NCBI GenBank assembly: GCA_964584165.1
Contig: CAZOYW010000001.1
Span: 88,907 to 152,906, forward strand
DNA: 64,000 nt
Origin: CAZKCI01 sp964584165
GTDB taxonomy: Bacteria; Auribacterota; Erginobacteria; Erginobacterales; CAZKCI01
Direction: 5' to 3'
This document shows positions 1 through 6,775 of the stretch, one piece after another. The translations under genes were made by a program, and so were the position numbers. Each line of letters begins with the position of its first letter. Position 1 is the stretch's first letter. A model generated the notes under the pieces. That model was given only the letters and a program-made list of their open reading frames with translations, searched no databases and was not told the origin of the DNA.

Positions 1-876
1 ATCACCGGCGTCTCCGGCTTCCTCGGCTGGAACCTCTTCCGCTCTCTCCGGGAACGGTATGAGGTCATCGGGACCTACTCCTCCCATCCCCCTCCGGGGG
101 GAGCCGGCCGTTTCCGCCCGCTCGACATCCGCGACGGCGGGGCGACCGCGCGCCTCGCCCGCGAGCTCTCGCCCGAGATCGTCATCCACGCCGCCGCCGT
201 CACCTCCCCCGCCCTCTGCGCGGCCCGGCCTGAACTCGCCCGGGCGATCAACTTCCTCGGCACGGTCAACGTCCTCCGGGCGGTCCGCGCCACCGGCGCG
301 CGCCTCCTCTACACCTCGACCGACCGCGTCTTCGACGGCCGGCGCGGATGGTATAACGAGGATGACGCTCCCCATCCGCTGGGCCCCTACGAGGCCAACA
401 AGCTCGCGGGAGAGCGGGAGATTGAGAAAGCGCTCCCCGAAGCCCTCCTCGCCCGCCTCCCCCTGCTCTACGGCCCGAAAAGCCCATCCCATGGCTCCTT
501 CCTGGAGTGGATGTTCGAGGCCTTCCGCAGCCGGACGCCCCTCAAGCTCTTCGCCGACCAGTTCCGCACCCCCCTCTACGTCGAGGACGCCGCCCGGGCG
601 ATCGGCCTCCTCCTGGAAAAGCCGGATCTCGCCGGCCTCTATCACCTGGGGGGACCGGAGCGGATGAGCCGCTCCGACTTTGGCTACCGGATGGCCGAGG
701 TCTTCGGCTTCGACCCCGAAGTGATCGTTCCCGCCCGGATGGCGGAAGAGAAGGACATCCCCCCCACGCCGGTCGACGTCTCCCTGAACAGCGACAAGCT
801 CTTCCAGGCGGTGGGCTTCCGGGGGCGGGGAGTCGGGGAGGGGCTGCGCGCCTGCCAAGCCGCCCTCGGCTACTGA
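1..876 (+). CDS. RmlD-like NAD(P)-dependent sugar-nucleotide reductase (5' end missing)
   Basis: Frame 1 is open from the first base, so the start lies upstream. The fragment has 291 residues. It begins in the Rossmann loop GVSGFLG and carries STDRVFDG near residue 106, close to the STDYVFDG signature of dTDP-4-dehydrorhamnose reductases, and a YxxxK pair in YEANK (residues 130-134). These place it in the extended SDR family (RmlD_sub_bind), whose members reduce or epimerise nucleotide-activated sugars in the cytoplasm. It precedes a GT-B glycosyltransferase on the same strand, consistent with precursor supply. The exact substrate cannot be told. No RmlA, B or C is in view. Confidence 0.8.
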   Translation: MTGVSGFLGWNLFRSLRERYEVIGTYSSHPPPGGAGRFRPLDIRDGGATARLARELSPEIVIHAAAVTSPALCAARPELARAINFLGTVNVLRAVRATGARLLYTSTDRVFDGRRGWYNEDDAPHPLGPYEANKLAGEREIEKALPEALLARLPLLYGPKSPSHGSFLEWMFEAFRSRTPLKLFADQFRTPLYVEDAARAIGLLLEKPDLAGLYHLGGPERMSRSDFGYRMAEVFGFDPEVIVPARMAEEKDIPPTPVDVSLNSDKLFQAVGFRGRGVGEGLRACQAALGY

Positions 877-924
877 AAAATGAACATTAACCGCGAATTC
901 ACGCGAATAAAGCGCGAATAGAAT

Positions 925-2025
925 ATGAAAAACGTCGTCTTCTATGTCTCCGGCCACGGCTTCGGCCACTCCTCCCGCATGGCCGAGGTCATCCGAGTCC
1001 TCCTCCGCGACCATCCGGGGATCGCGGTCACGGTCAAGACCTCCGCTCCCGAGTGGTTCTACCGGGAATCCGTCCCCTCCCCTTTCCGCTTCCTCCGCCG
1101 GGAGTGCGACAGCGGCGTCGTCCAGTCCGACAGCCTAAGCCTCGACGCCCAGGCCACGCTCCGGCATTTCGCCGGGCTGGCCGGACGGAGCCCCGCCTTC
1201 GTCCGGGCGGAGCTTAGCTCCTTCCGGAGGCGGCGGCCGGACCTGATCGTCGGGGACATCCCCCCGGTCGCTTTCCTCGTCGCCGCGGCCGCGGGGATCC
1301 CCTCGCTCGCCGTCGCCAACTTCTCCTGGGACTGGATCTACGAGCCCTACGCCGAGCGGTATCCCGAGTTCCGCCGTCTCGTCCCCTTCATCCGGGAAGC
1401 CTACGGCCAATCCGACTGCCTCCTCCGCCTCCCCTTCAGCGGTCCGATGACCGCCTTCAAACGCGCCGCCGACCTCCCTTTGATCGCCCGCCGGTCGTCA
1501 CTCTCCCGGCCGAGGATCCGCGGGATCCTCGGCCTGCCCCGCGCCCGGAAGGTCGTCCTCCTCTCCTTCGGCGGCTTCTGGCTCGGCCCCGAGTATTATC
1601 GCCAACTCTCCGGCCTTAAGGGCTTCGTCTGGATCGCGAGCGAGCGGGTGGGCAGCGGGCTCGAAGGGATACGTAACTTCAACCGCGCGGAGGTGCAGCG
1701 AGCCGGCCTCTCCTACCCCGACCTGGTCCGCGCTTCCGACGTAGTGGTCACCAAGCCGGGCTATGGGATCCTCTCCGAGTGCATCGCCAACCGGACGCGG
1801 ATGGTCTACACCTCCCGGGGGGACTTCCGCGAATACGAGGTGCTGGTGCGGGGGGCGAAGAGATACCTGCCCTCGGCCTTCATCCCCCAGGAGAAACTCA
1901 AGGCGGGGGACCTGGAGGAGGTCCTGGAGAAAGTGCTGGCGATGCCGGACAACTTCCCGGCCCTGCCCCTCGACGGGGCCAAGAAGGCGGCGGAGATAAT
2001 CGTCAAGCGGGCCGGGCTTTTATAG
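925..2025 (+). CDS. GT-B glycosyltransferase-like protein
   Basis: 366 residues. The N-terminus has SGHGFGHSSR (residues 9-18), the glycine/histidine loop of a MurG/UGT-related family also found in plant arabinokinase N-termini. The C-terminal half has KPGYGILSECIANR near residue 278, typical of the nucleotide-sugar binding side of GT-B enzymes. It most likely transfers a sugar from a nucleotide donor in the cytoplasm. Donor and acceptor are unknown. It starts 48 bp after the RmlD-like gene. Its TAG stop lies inside a 9-bp tandem repeat that also contains the stop of the convergent deacetylase gene. Confidence 0.65.
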   Translation: MKNVVFYVSGHGFGHSSRMAEVIRVLLRDHPGIAVTVKTSAPEWFYRESVPSPFRFLRRECDSGVVQSDSLSLDAQATLRHFAGLAGRSPAFVRAELSSFRRRRPDLIVGDIPPVAFLVAAAAGIPSLAVANFSWDWIYEPYAERYPEFRRLVPFIREAYGQSDCLLRLPFSGPMTAFKRAADLPLIARRSSLSRPRIRGILGLPRARKVVLLSFGGFWLGPEYYRQLSGLKGFVWIASERVGSGLEGIRNFNRAEVQRAGLSYPDLVRASDVVVTKPGYGILSECIANRTRMVYTSRGDFREYEVLVRGAKRYLPSAFIPQEKLKAGDLEEVLEKVLAMPDNFPALPLDGAKKAAEIIVKRAGLL

Positions 2026-2060
2026 GACCTATAAGACCTATAGGACCTATAAGACCTATA
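2022..2060. repeat. 9-bp tandem repeat between convergent genes
   Basis: About four 9-bp units alternating ataggacct and ataagacct. The stops of both flanking convergent genes (2023-2025 on plus, 2056-2058 on minus) fall inside the array. Confidence 0.9.
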
Positions 2061-3012
2061 AAATGCGGGCCGCGAAAAGCGGCAGCGACTCCCCGCTCGT
2101 CCAGAGCCGGCGCAGGGCGTAAACGTCTCCGCCCGGCCGGTTGACGCCCTCGACCGTGGAGCAGGCGTAGGCGAAGCCCGCCGCCCGGACCATTTGCTCG
2201 ATCTCGGGGGAGAAATCCCCCTCTTCCCCATTCGGGTAGCAGAAGCCCGCCGCCCGCCGGCCCGAGATCTCCTCGATCATCCGCTTCGAATCGGCGATCT
2301 CCCTTTGGGCTTCCTCGGCGGGGATCCGGGTCAGGATCGGGTGGTTGACCGTGTGGGCGCCGAACGATATCCCGGCCTCGGCCATCTCCCGGATCGCGCG
2401 GCGGCCGAGCACGCGCACGGGATTGGGCGCCGCAACGGCCAGCTGTTTCCGCAGGTCCTCGAAGCGGGCGCGGCGGTCTTCCTCGCCCAGCGCCTTGAGC
2501 GCGGCCTTGACCCTTCGGAGAGCGCGCAGTCGGTTTTCTACCCCCTCCAGGCTGACGCGGCCATCAAACTCGATCTCTTTCTTTTCGGTCTTCCCGAAAA
2601 GAAAGCCGAGCTCGTCCGTCCAGGGCACGCGATCGGTGTCGACGAAACCGGTAGCGATGAAAACCGTCGCCGGGAGGCCGCGCGCCTTGAGGATGGGGAA
2701 GGCGTGGCGGTGGATGTCGTCGTATTCGTCGTCGAAGGTGAGGGCGACGGAACGGGGCGGGATCTCCCCTCCCCGGAAGAGCGTTGCGGCCAGCTCCTCC
2801 AGGGGGAGAACGTTCATCTCCTGACGCAGAAAATCAATCTGGCGGCCGAAGAGACCGACCGTGACGTGGGGAAGGAACGGGTCCGGGACCGGGAGGACGT
2901 GATGGTACATGAGGACGCGGAATCCGGCCCGGTTCTCCAGCAGTGACCGGAGACGGAGAATCCCCGCGCGGTAAGCCAGCGCGGCGAGGCCGCTTTTCAA
3001 GGCATAGCGCAT
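2056..3012 (-). CDS. Polysaccharide deacetylase (NodB-homology domain)
   Basis: 318 residues from the ATG at 3012. An upstream extension would be translated from repeat DNA, so the shorter start is preferred. MYHHVLP (about residues 35-41), TFDDEYDD (92-99; metal-binding Asp about 95) and HTVNH (His 220 and 224) form the Asp-His-His metal site of carbohydrate esterase family 4. A later CYPNGEEG stretch matches the substrate-side motif. Members remove N- or O-acetyl groups from polysaccharides. No secretion signal is obvious, only a hydrophobic N-terminus, so the compartment is uncertain. A 12-bp palindrome (2577-2605) lies inside the gene. Confidence 0.85.
   Translation of the reverse strand: MRYALKSGLAALAYRAGILRLRSLLENRAGFRVLMYHHVLPVPDPFLPHVTVGLFGRQIDFLRQEMNVLPLEELAATLFRGGEIPPRSVALTFDDEYDDIHRHAFPILKARGLPATVFIATGFVDTDRVPWTDELGFLFGKTEKKEIEFDGRVSLEGVENRLRALRRVKAALKALGEEDRRARFEDLRKQLAVAAPNPVRVLGRRAIREMAEAGISFGAHTVNHPILTRIPAEEAQREIADSKRMIEEISGRRAAGFCYPNGEEGDFSPEIEQMVRAAGFAYACSTVEGVNRPGGDVYALRRLWTSGESLPLFAARIL
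2577..2605. repeat. In-gene palindrome, 12-bp stem, 5-nt loop
   Basis: Arms ctttcttttcgg and ccgaaaagaaag, loop tcttc. It encodes part of GFLFGKTEKKE in the deacetylase and keeps the frame. The arms are richer in A/T than the flanking gene. Confidence 0.95.
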
Positions 3013-3040
3013 AAAGCGAAAACAGGGTTCAGGGGATGAA

Positions 3041-3127
3041 GCAGAGCGCAAAGCGCAAAGCGCAGAGCGCCTAGCCGGCCAGGGCGCTTTGCGCTCTGCG
3101 CTCTGCGCTTAGCGCTTAGCGCTTTGC
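3041..3127. repeat. Inverted pair of GCGCAAA-family heptamer arrays
   Basis: The left arm (3041-3070) repeats gcgcaaa/gcgcaga. After a short spacer the right arm (3084-3127) repeats gcgcttt/gcgctct/gcgctta, the same family inverted. An RNA copy would fold into a long imperfect hairpin. It supplies the last codons and stop of the radical SAM gene. Confidence 0.9.
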
Positions 3128-4260
3128 GGATCCATTCGCGGAATTGTTTTCTCCGAGTAGCGCCGGAAGAGCCCCCCGATCAGCTCCCGCTTGTGCTCGA
3201 GGACCAGGGCCGGCATCTGGTCGCATTGGGAGAAGCAGGCGCAGGAGCCGGAGGCCATGGCGCGCCGGGCCTTCTTCATCTCCTCGCCCAGCCAGATCTC
3301 CTCGAAGCTCTGGCGGGAGAGGTCCCCCACGGGCTTCAGGAGCGTCGGGCAGTTGTAGACCTTCCCGTCGTAGTGGAGGAGCACGGAGATGCAGGAGGAG
3401 TAGCAGCGCCCCACCGCGCAGGGCACCCGCTCGATGAAGCGCTTGCGAAGATAGTCGATCAGCTCCCGGTGGAAGATGACGTTCGCCTGGCGGTAGACCC
3501 GACGCCAGAACGTGTTGCGGCCGAGCGGGTCCGAGCGCTGGCGGGCGACGACCTCCTCGACTTGGCGGATGATCTCGGCGGCCTCGGCCGGCGCGAAATC
3601 GAATGATTTGTCCCCCACCGTCCCGGTGAAGCCGAACTCGCTCCCCGGCTTGGTGGTGAACTCCGCCCCCGTTTTCCGGGCGTACTCGTATACGCCGAGG
3701 ATGTCGCGGTAGTTCTCCTTGAGGATCGTCATCTTCACCGTCGGCTTAAGGCGGGGGTGCTCCCGGGAGAGGAGGCCGAGGCCCTCGAGCGTCCGGGAGG
3801 CCTTCTCGAAAGTCCCCAGCACGCCCCGGACGCGGTCGTGGACGTCCTCCAGCCCGTCGAGCGAGACGTCCACGACCAGGTTGAAGCGGTAGCGCTCGAG
3901 CAGCTCGCGCGCCGTCGCGAGCGCCTTCTCGGTGAGCGTCCCATTGGAGGAGATCAGGACCGTCCCCAGGCGCTGGCCGCCGGCGGCGGCCACGAGCTTC
4001 GGAATCTCGGTGAGGAAGGGCTCTCCTCCGGTGATGTCCAGGATCTCGATCCCCCGGGAGAGGGGCGAGGCGGCGAGGTTACGGAGCGCCGCCTCGGGGA
4101 GATCAACCTTCTCCTCCTGCCTCCAGATGTTGCACATCCGGCAGCGGAGGTTGCAGCGGTTGGTGGTGGTGGCGTGAAGGATGACGGGGCGCAAGAGGCG
4201 GTCGTTCTGGAACCGCATCCCGAGGTCGGTGAGGATGATGTTCTTCAGGAGAGAAATCAT
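3109..4260 (-). CDS. Radical SAM/SPASM-like protein
   Basis: 383 residues. C36, C40 and C43 (CNLRCRMC) form the CxxxCxxC motif that binds the radical SAM [4Fe-4S] cluster. DITGGEPFL follows as the SAM-binding GGE motif. C-terminal Cys clusters near residues 280-290, 310 and 345 suggest SPASM-type auxiliary cluster(s). Such proteins modify peptides, sugars or lipids by radical chemistry; this substrate is unknown. The last residues (QSAKR) and TAA stop are encoded by the GCGC heptamer repeat. Confidence 0.85.
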   Translation of the reverse strand: MISLLKNIILTDLGMRFQNDRLLRPVILHATTTNRCNLRCRMCNIWRQEEKVDLPEAALRNLAASPLSRGIEILDITGGEPFLTEIPKLVAAAGGQRLGTVLISSNGTLTEKALATARELLERYRFNLVVDVSLDGLEDVHDRVRGVLGTFEKASRTLEGLGLLSREHPRLKPTVKMTILKENYRDILGVYEYARKTGAEFTTKPGSEFGFTGTVGDKSFDFAPAEAAEIIRQVEEVVARQRSDPLGRNTFWRRVYRQANVIFHRELIDYLRKRFIERVPCAVGRCYSSCISVLLHYDGKVYNCPTLLKPVGDLSRQSFEEIWLGEEMKKARRAMASGSCACFSQCDQMPALVLEHKRELIGGLFRRYSEKTIPRMDPQSAKR

Positions 4261-4317
4261 GGACTACGAATTTCGCGAATTGGAGGAATTCCGCGGATTT
4301 GCCCGGCTCGGCCCGGC

Positions 4318-4386
4318 GGATTTAACCGCGAATCCCGCGCTTGCCCGCCATAGCCCGACTCATCGGGGCGGAGGCGGGAATATCGC
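4318..4386. repeat. Dispersed palindromic repeat, copy 1
   Basis: Contains gcccgcc ... gcccgact ... cggggcgg ... ggcggga and begins with taaccgcgaat. A close relative lies at 57510-57575. No gene was seen in 4261-4557. Confidence 0.75.
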
Positions 4387-4448
4387 GCAAATAGGCCGCC
4401 GACTGATTGCTGGTCACTTCTTCTTGAGTTACTGATCACTCTTTTCCC

Positions 4449-4475
4449 GTGGGAGCGCCGTCCCCGGCGCGATCC
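4449..4475. repeat. REP-like gtgggagcg hairpin
   Basis: gtgggagcg, a short self-complementary stem and gcgatcc. Relatives occur at 14483-14660 and 27336-27400. Confidence 0.7.
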
Positions 4476-4491
4476 ATCCCATCTGGGCATG

Positions 4492-4577
4492 TTCACATGT
4501 AGGCATGCAGAAAAGCCTGGCCAAAGATAATCTAATATTTCTACATGTCCTGCATGACTACATGTGAATATTGGCCA
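4492..4577. repeat. acatgt palindromic element, downstream of SGNH gene
   Basis: ttcacatgtaggcatgc on the left and gcatgactacatgtgaa on the right form an imperfect hairpin. A sister copy lies at 5770-5870 on the other side of the SGNH gene. This copy encodes the last SGNH codons. Confidence 0.85.
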
Positions 4578-5718
4578 GCCCGGCCTTCCGCCAGGCCGCC
4601 GCGATCGCGGACGCGGCGAGCCGGTTCGCCTCCCGGTTCCAGTGGTTATCGCTCCGAAAATATAATCTCACGCCCTTCGCGGCCGCGCCAGTGAACTCGG
4701 CCGTAAGATCGACAACGCCGATCCCCTTCGCGGCGAGATATCCCTTGAGCATCCGCACCGCCTCCTCGCGGTCGATCGCCTCGGCCTCCTTGATCCGGAT
4801 CCTGGAGCCGGGGGCATAGGAGGAAACGACCTCCTGCGAAGGGACCAGCAGAACCCACAGGTCCGGCACGGATTCCTTCATCCGCAGGATGATGGCGGCG
4901 GTCAAAGCCACGTCCTCCCCGATCGGCCGACCCGGCTCGATCAAACCCGCCCCGACCAGCAGCTTCTTGACCGGAGCGATCCTTTTCAGTCGCGAGCTTA
5001 AAAAGCCGTAGAGCTTCGATCGGGCCAGGACCATTTTTATGCCCGACAGTTTCCCTTCGTCCGCCTTCCGGTTCTCCTCGATGACCCGGCTCTCCACCCG
5101 GGGGACCGGGACGCCTTTCATGGCCAGCCGGCCGCCCTCGAAAACGAAGTGCGGCTTCTCCTTCCCGTAGTTGGCGGAGAGGGCGTTGTGAAAGATGTCG
5201 GTGTCGTGAACCAGGACGAGGGCGGCATCCGGGGCATACTTCATCCCCTCCTTCTCCAGCAGCACACATTCCTGGTCGGTGCTGTAGCCCACCACGCCCA
5301 GGTTGACCACCTGGACTGCCGGGAACTCTTTCTTGAGGAGGTCGGAGAACCTCTCCTCCGCCTGGAGGCCGAATCCCCAGGCGAACGAGTCGCCCAAGAC
5401 GATGATGCGCTTCCCGCCCGGAGGCTTGGGATAGTCGATCTCCTCTTCCCTCAGCCCCCGCGAGTTGATGGCGATCCCGCTCTCGTTCTCGTCCGGGCCT
5501 TTGAGGACCCCCCGGTAGCCCGGGCGGTTGAACCAGCCGAAATCGGGATGGTATTCCTCGGGACTTTGGCCCGAAACCGCCGGGATCATCTCTGCGGGAG
5601 CGGATGCGCCCTCCGGATACGGCCGGGCCGTGAGCATCCGGAGGGCCGCTTCCAGGGCGGCGACCGCGAAGGCTACCGCGAGGAGGAGGAGAAGAAGGTT
5701 TTGGAGGGCTTTCTTCAA
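4558..5718 (-). CDS. SGNH-fold hydrolase/acyltransferase, membrane-anchored
   Basis: 386 residues. Residues 8-29 form a hydrophobic N-terminal anchor. LGDSFAWG carries the GDS block with the nucleophile candidate Ser111. DNHWN near the C-terminus (D357, H359) resembles the D-x-H of AlgX/AlgJ-like O-acetyltransferases. A periplasmic enzyme that adds or removes acyl groups on the glycan is likely; direction cannot be decided. The final residues (ANIHM) come from the acatgt repeat, whose sister copy lies upstream, so the gene is bracketed by two related palindromic elements. Confidence 0.75.
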   Translation of the reverse strand: MKKALQNLLLLLLAVAFAVAALEAALRMLTARPYPEGASAPAEMIPAVSGQSPEEYHPDFGWFNRPGYRGVLKGPDENESGIAINSRGLREEEIDYPKPPGGKRIIVLGDSFAWGFGLQAEERFSDLLKKEFPAVQVVNLGVVGYSTDQECVLLEKEGMKYAPDAALVLVHDTDIFHNALSANYGKEKPHFVFEGGRLAMKGVPVPRVESRVIEENRKADEGKLSGIKMVLARSKLYGFLSSRLKRIAPVKKLLVGAGLIEPGRPIGEDVALTAAIILRMKESVPDLWVLLVPSQEVVSSYAPGSRIRIKEAEAIDREEAVRMLKGYLAAKGIGVVDLTAEFTGAAAKGVRLYFRSDNHWNREANRLAASAIAAAWRKAGLANIHM

Positions 5719-5769
5719 ACTACGAATTTCGCGAATTAGAAACGCGAATTGCGTAAATTAGCCCGCCTT

Positions 5770-5870
5770 GGCAATTTCACATGTAGGCATGTAGCGCATG
5801 TAGAAAAGCCTGGCCAGCGATAAGCACAATTTTCTACATGTCCTATATGCTCTACATGTGAAAAATTGCC
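5770..5870. repeat. acatgt palindromic element, upstream of SGNH gene
   Basis: Outer arms ggcaatttcacatgta and tacatgtgaaaaattgcc enclose further acatgt/gcatgta motifs. Related to 4492-4577. Confidence 0.85.
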
Positions 5871-5915
5871 AGGTCGGCTTGACCCGGCGATTTTGACCAC
5901 GAATGAGCCAGGGCT

Positions 5916-6677
5916 TTATGCGCTATGCCCCATTCCCTGAACCCCGAACCCTGAACCCTTCTTTCCCCTGTTGCCCTGCGCTTTCTGCTTCTTCTCCCCC
6001 GGCAGCGTCTTGAACCGGAGCGTGAACAGGTAGTGGAGGTTCGTGAAACCGTCGTTCCAGAGGTTGAGCTTGGACCCGCCCAGACGGTCGAAGTATAGGA
6101 TGGGGACTTCCGCGGCTTTGACGGCGGGGTCGGTGAAGGCCCGGATCTTCAGCTCCTCGGAGAAGGCCATCCCATTGGAGAGCGGCTCGATCCTTCCGAA
6201 GATCGCCTTCTTGAAAACCCACATGCCGGACTGGGAGTCCAGTATGTTCTTGAAGAAGAGGATCTTGACCGAAGCGGTCAGAATGATATTCCCGATCAGG
6301 CGGAGAAGCCCGTTGAGGTCCCGCCAGCGGTCCGGCATCCTCCGGCAGGAGATAAAGTCGAGGTTGCCGTCGATCAGGTTGTCCAGAACCCGGGGGATGG
6401 ATTCCGTGGGGTAGGTGGCGTCTCCGTCCATGGTGACGATGATCTCGCCTAGGGCCGCCTTGATCCCGGCTCGGTGGGCTGCCCCATAGCCGGGAACCTT
6501 TTCCGGGACGACGCGGGCGCCGAGGCTTTTCGCCACCTCGGCCGTCCGGTCGGTGGAGTTGTTGTCCACCACCACCACTTCGTCGACGAGCTTAGGGACC
6601 ATCTTGAGCAGGGCCCCGATCCCCTCCTCCTCGTTGTAGCAAGGGACGACCATGGAAATCTTCTTGTCTCGGTACAC
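5916..6677 (-). CDS. Family 2 glycosyltransferase, DPM1/UgtP-like
   Basis: 253 residues from a GTG at 6677, chosen because AGGAG lies 7 nt upstream. An ATG 27 bp further out lies in repeat DNA. MVVPCYNEEEGIGALL, VVDNNSTD and TMDGDATY (DxD) form the GT-A nucleotide-sugar site. The short length and single catalytic domain resemble polyprenyl-phosphate sugar synthases, which make lipid-linked donors for GT-C enzymes such as those encoded nearby. The C-terminal tail (after about residue 240) is encoded by a CCCTGAA-type repeat and looks acquired. Confidence 0.8.
   Translation of the reverse strand: MYRDKKISMVVPCYNEEEGIGALLKMVPKLVDEVVVVDNNSTDRTAEVAKSLGARVVPEKVPGYGAAHRAGIKAALGEIIVTMDGDATYPTESIPRVLDNLIDGNLDFISCRRMPDRWRDLNGLLRLIGNIILTASVKILFFKNILDSQSGMWVFKKAIFGRIEPLSNGMAFSEELKIRAFTDPAVKAAEVPILYFDRLGGSKLNLWNDGFTNLHYLFTLRFKTLPGEKKQKAQGNRGKKGSGFGVQGMGHSA
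5935..5960. repeat. CCCTGAA heptamer array
   Basis: Three to four units ccctgaa/ccccgaa at the 3' end of the GT2 gene, read through in frame. Confidence 0.85.
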
Positions 6678-6684
6678 GTATGTT

Positions 6685-6689
6685 CTCCT
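6685..6689 (-). promoter_or_regulatory. Ribosome binding site deciding the GT2 start
   Basis: AGGAG on the minus strand, 7 nt before the GTG at 6677. Confidence 0.7.
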
Positions 6690-6699
6690 CTGCGCAGGA

Positions 6700-6771
6700 T
6701 GCATAGCGCCAAGCGCAAAGCGCCCCGTCGAACTGGCTAGGCGCTCTGCGCCATGCGCTTTGCGCTATGCG
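6700..6771. repeat. Inverted pair of GCGC heptamer arrays
   Basis: Left gcatagcgccaagcgcaaag and right ctttgcgctatgc enclose about 15 nt ending in ggcta. It sits between the GT2 start and the stop of the SBBP gene. Confidence 0.9.
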
Positions 6772-6775
6772 TTGG

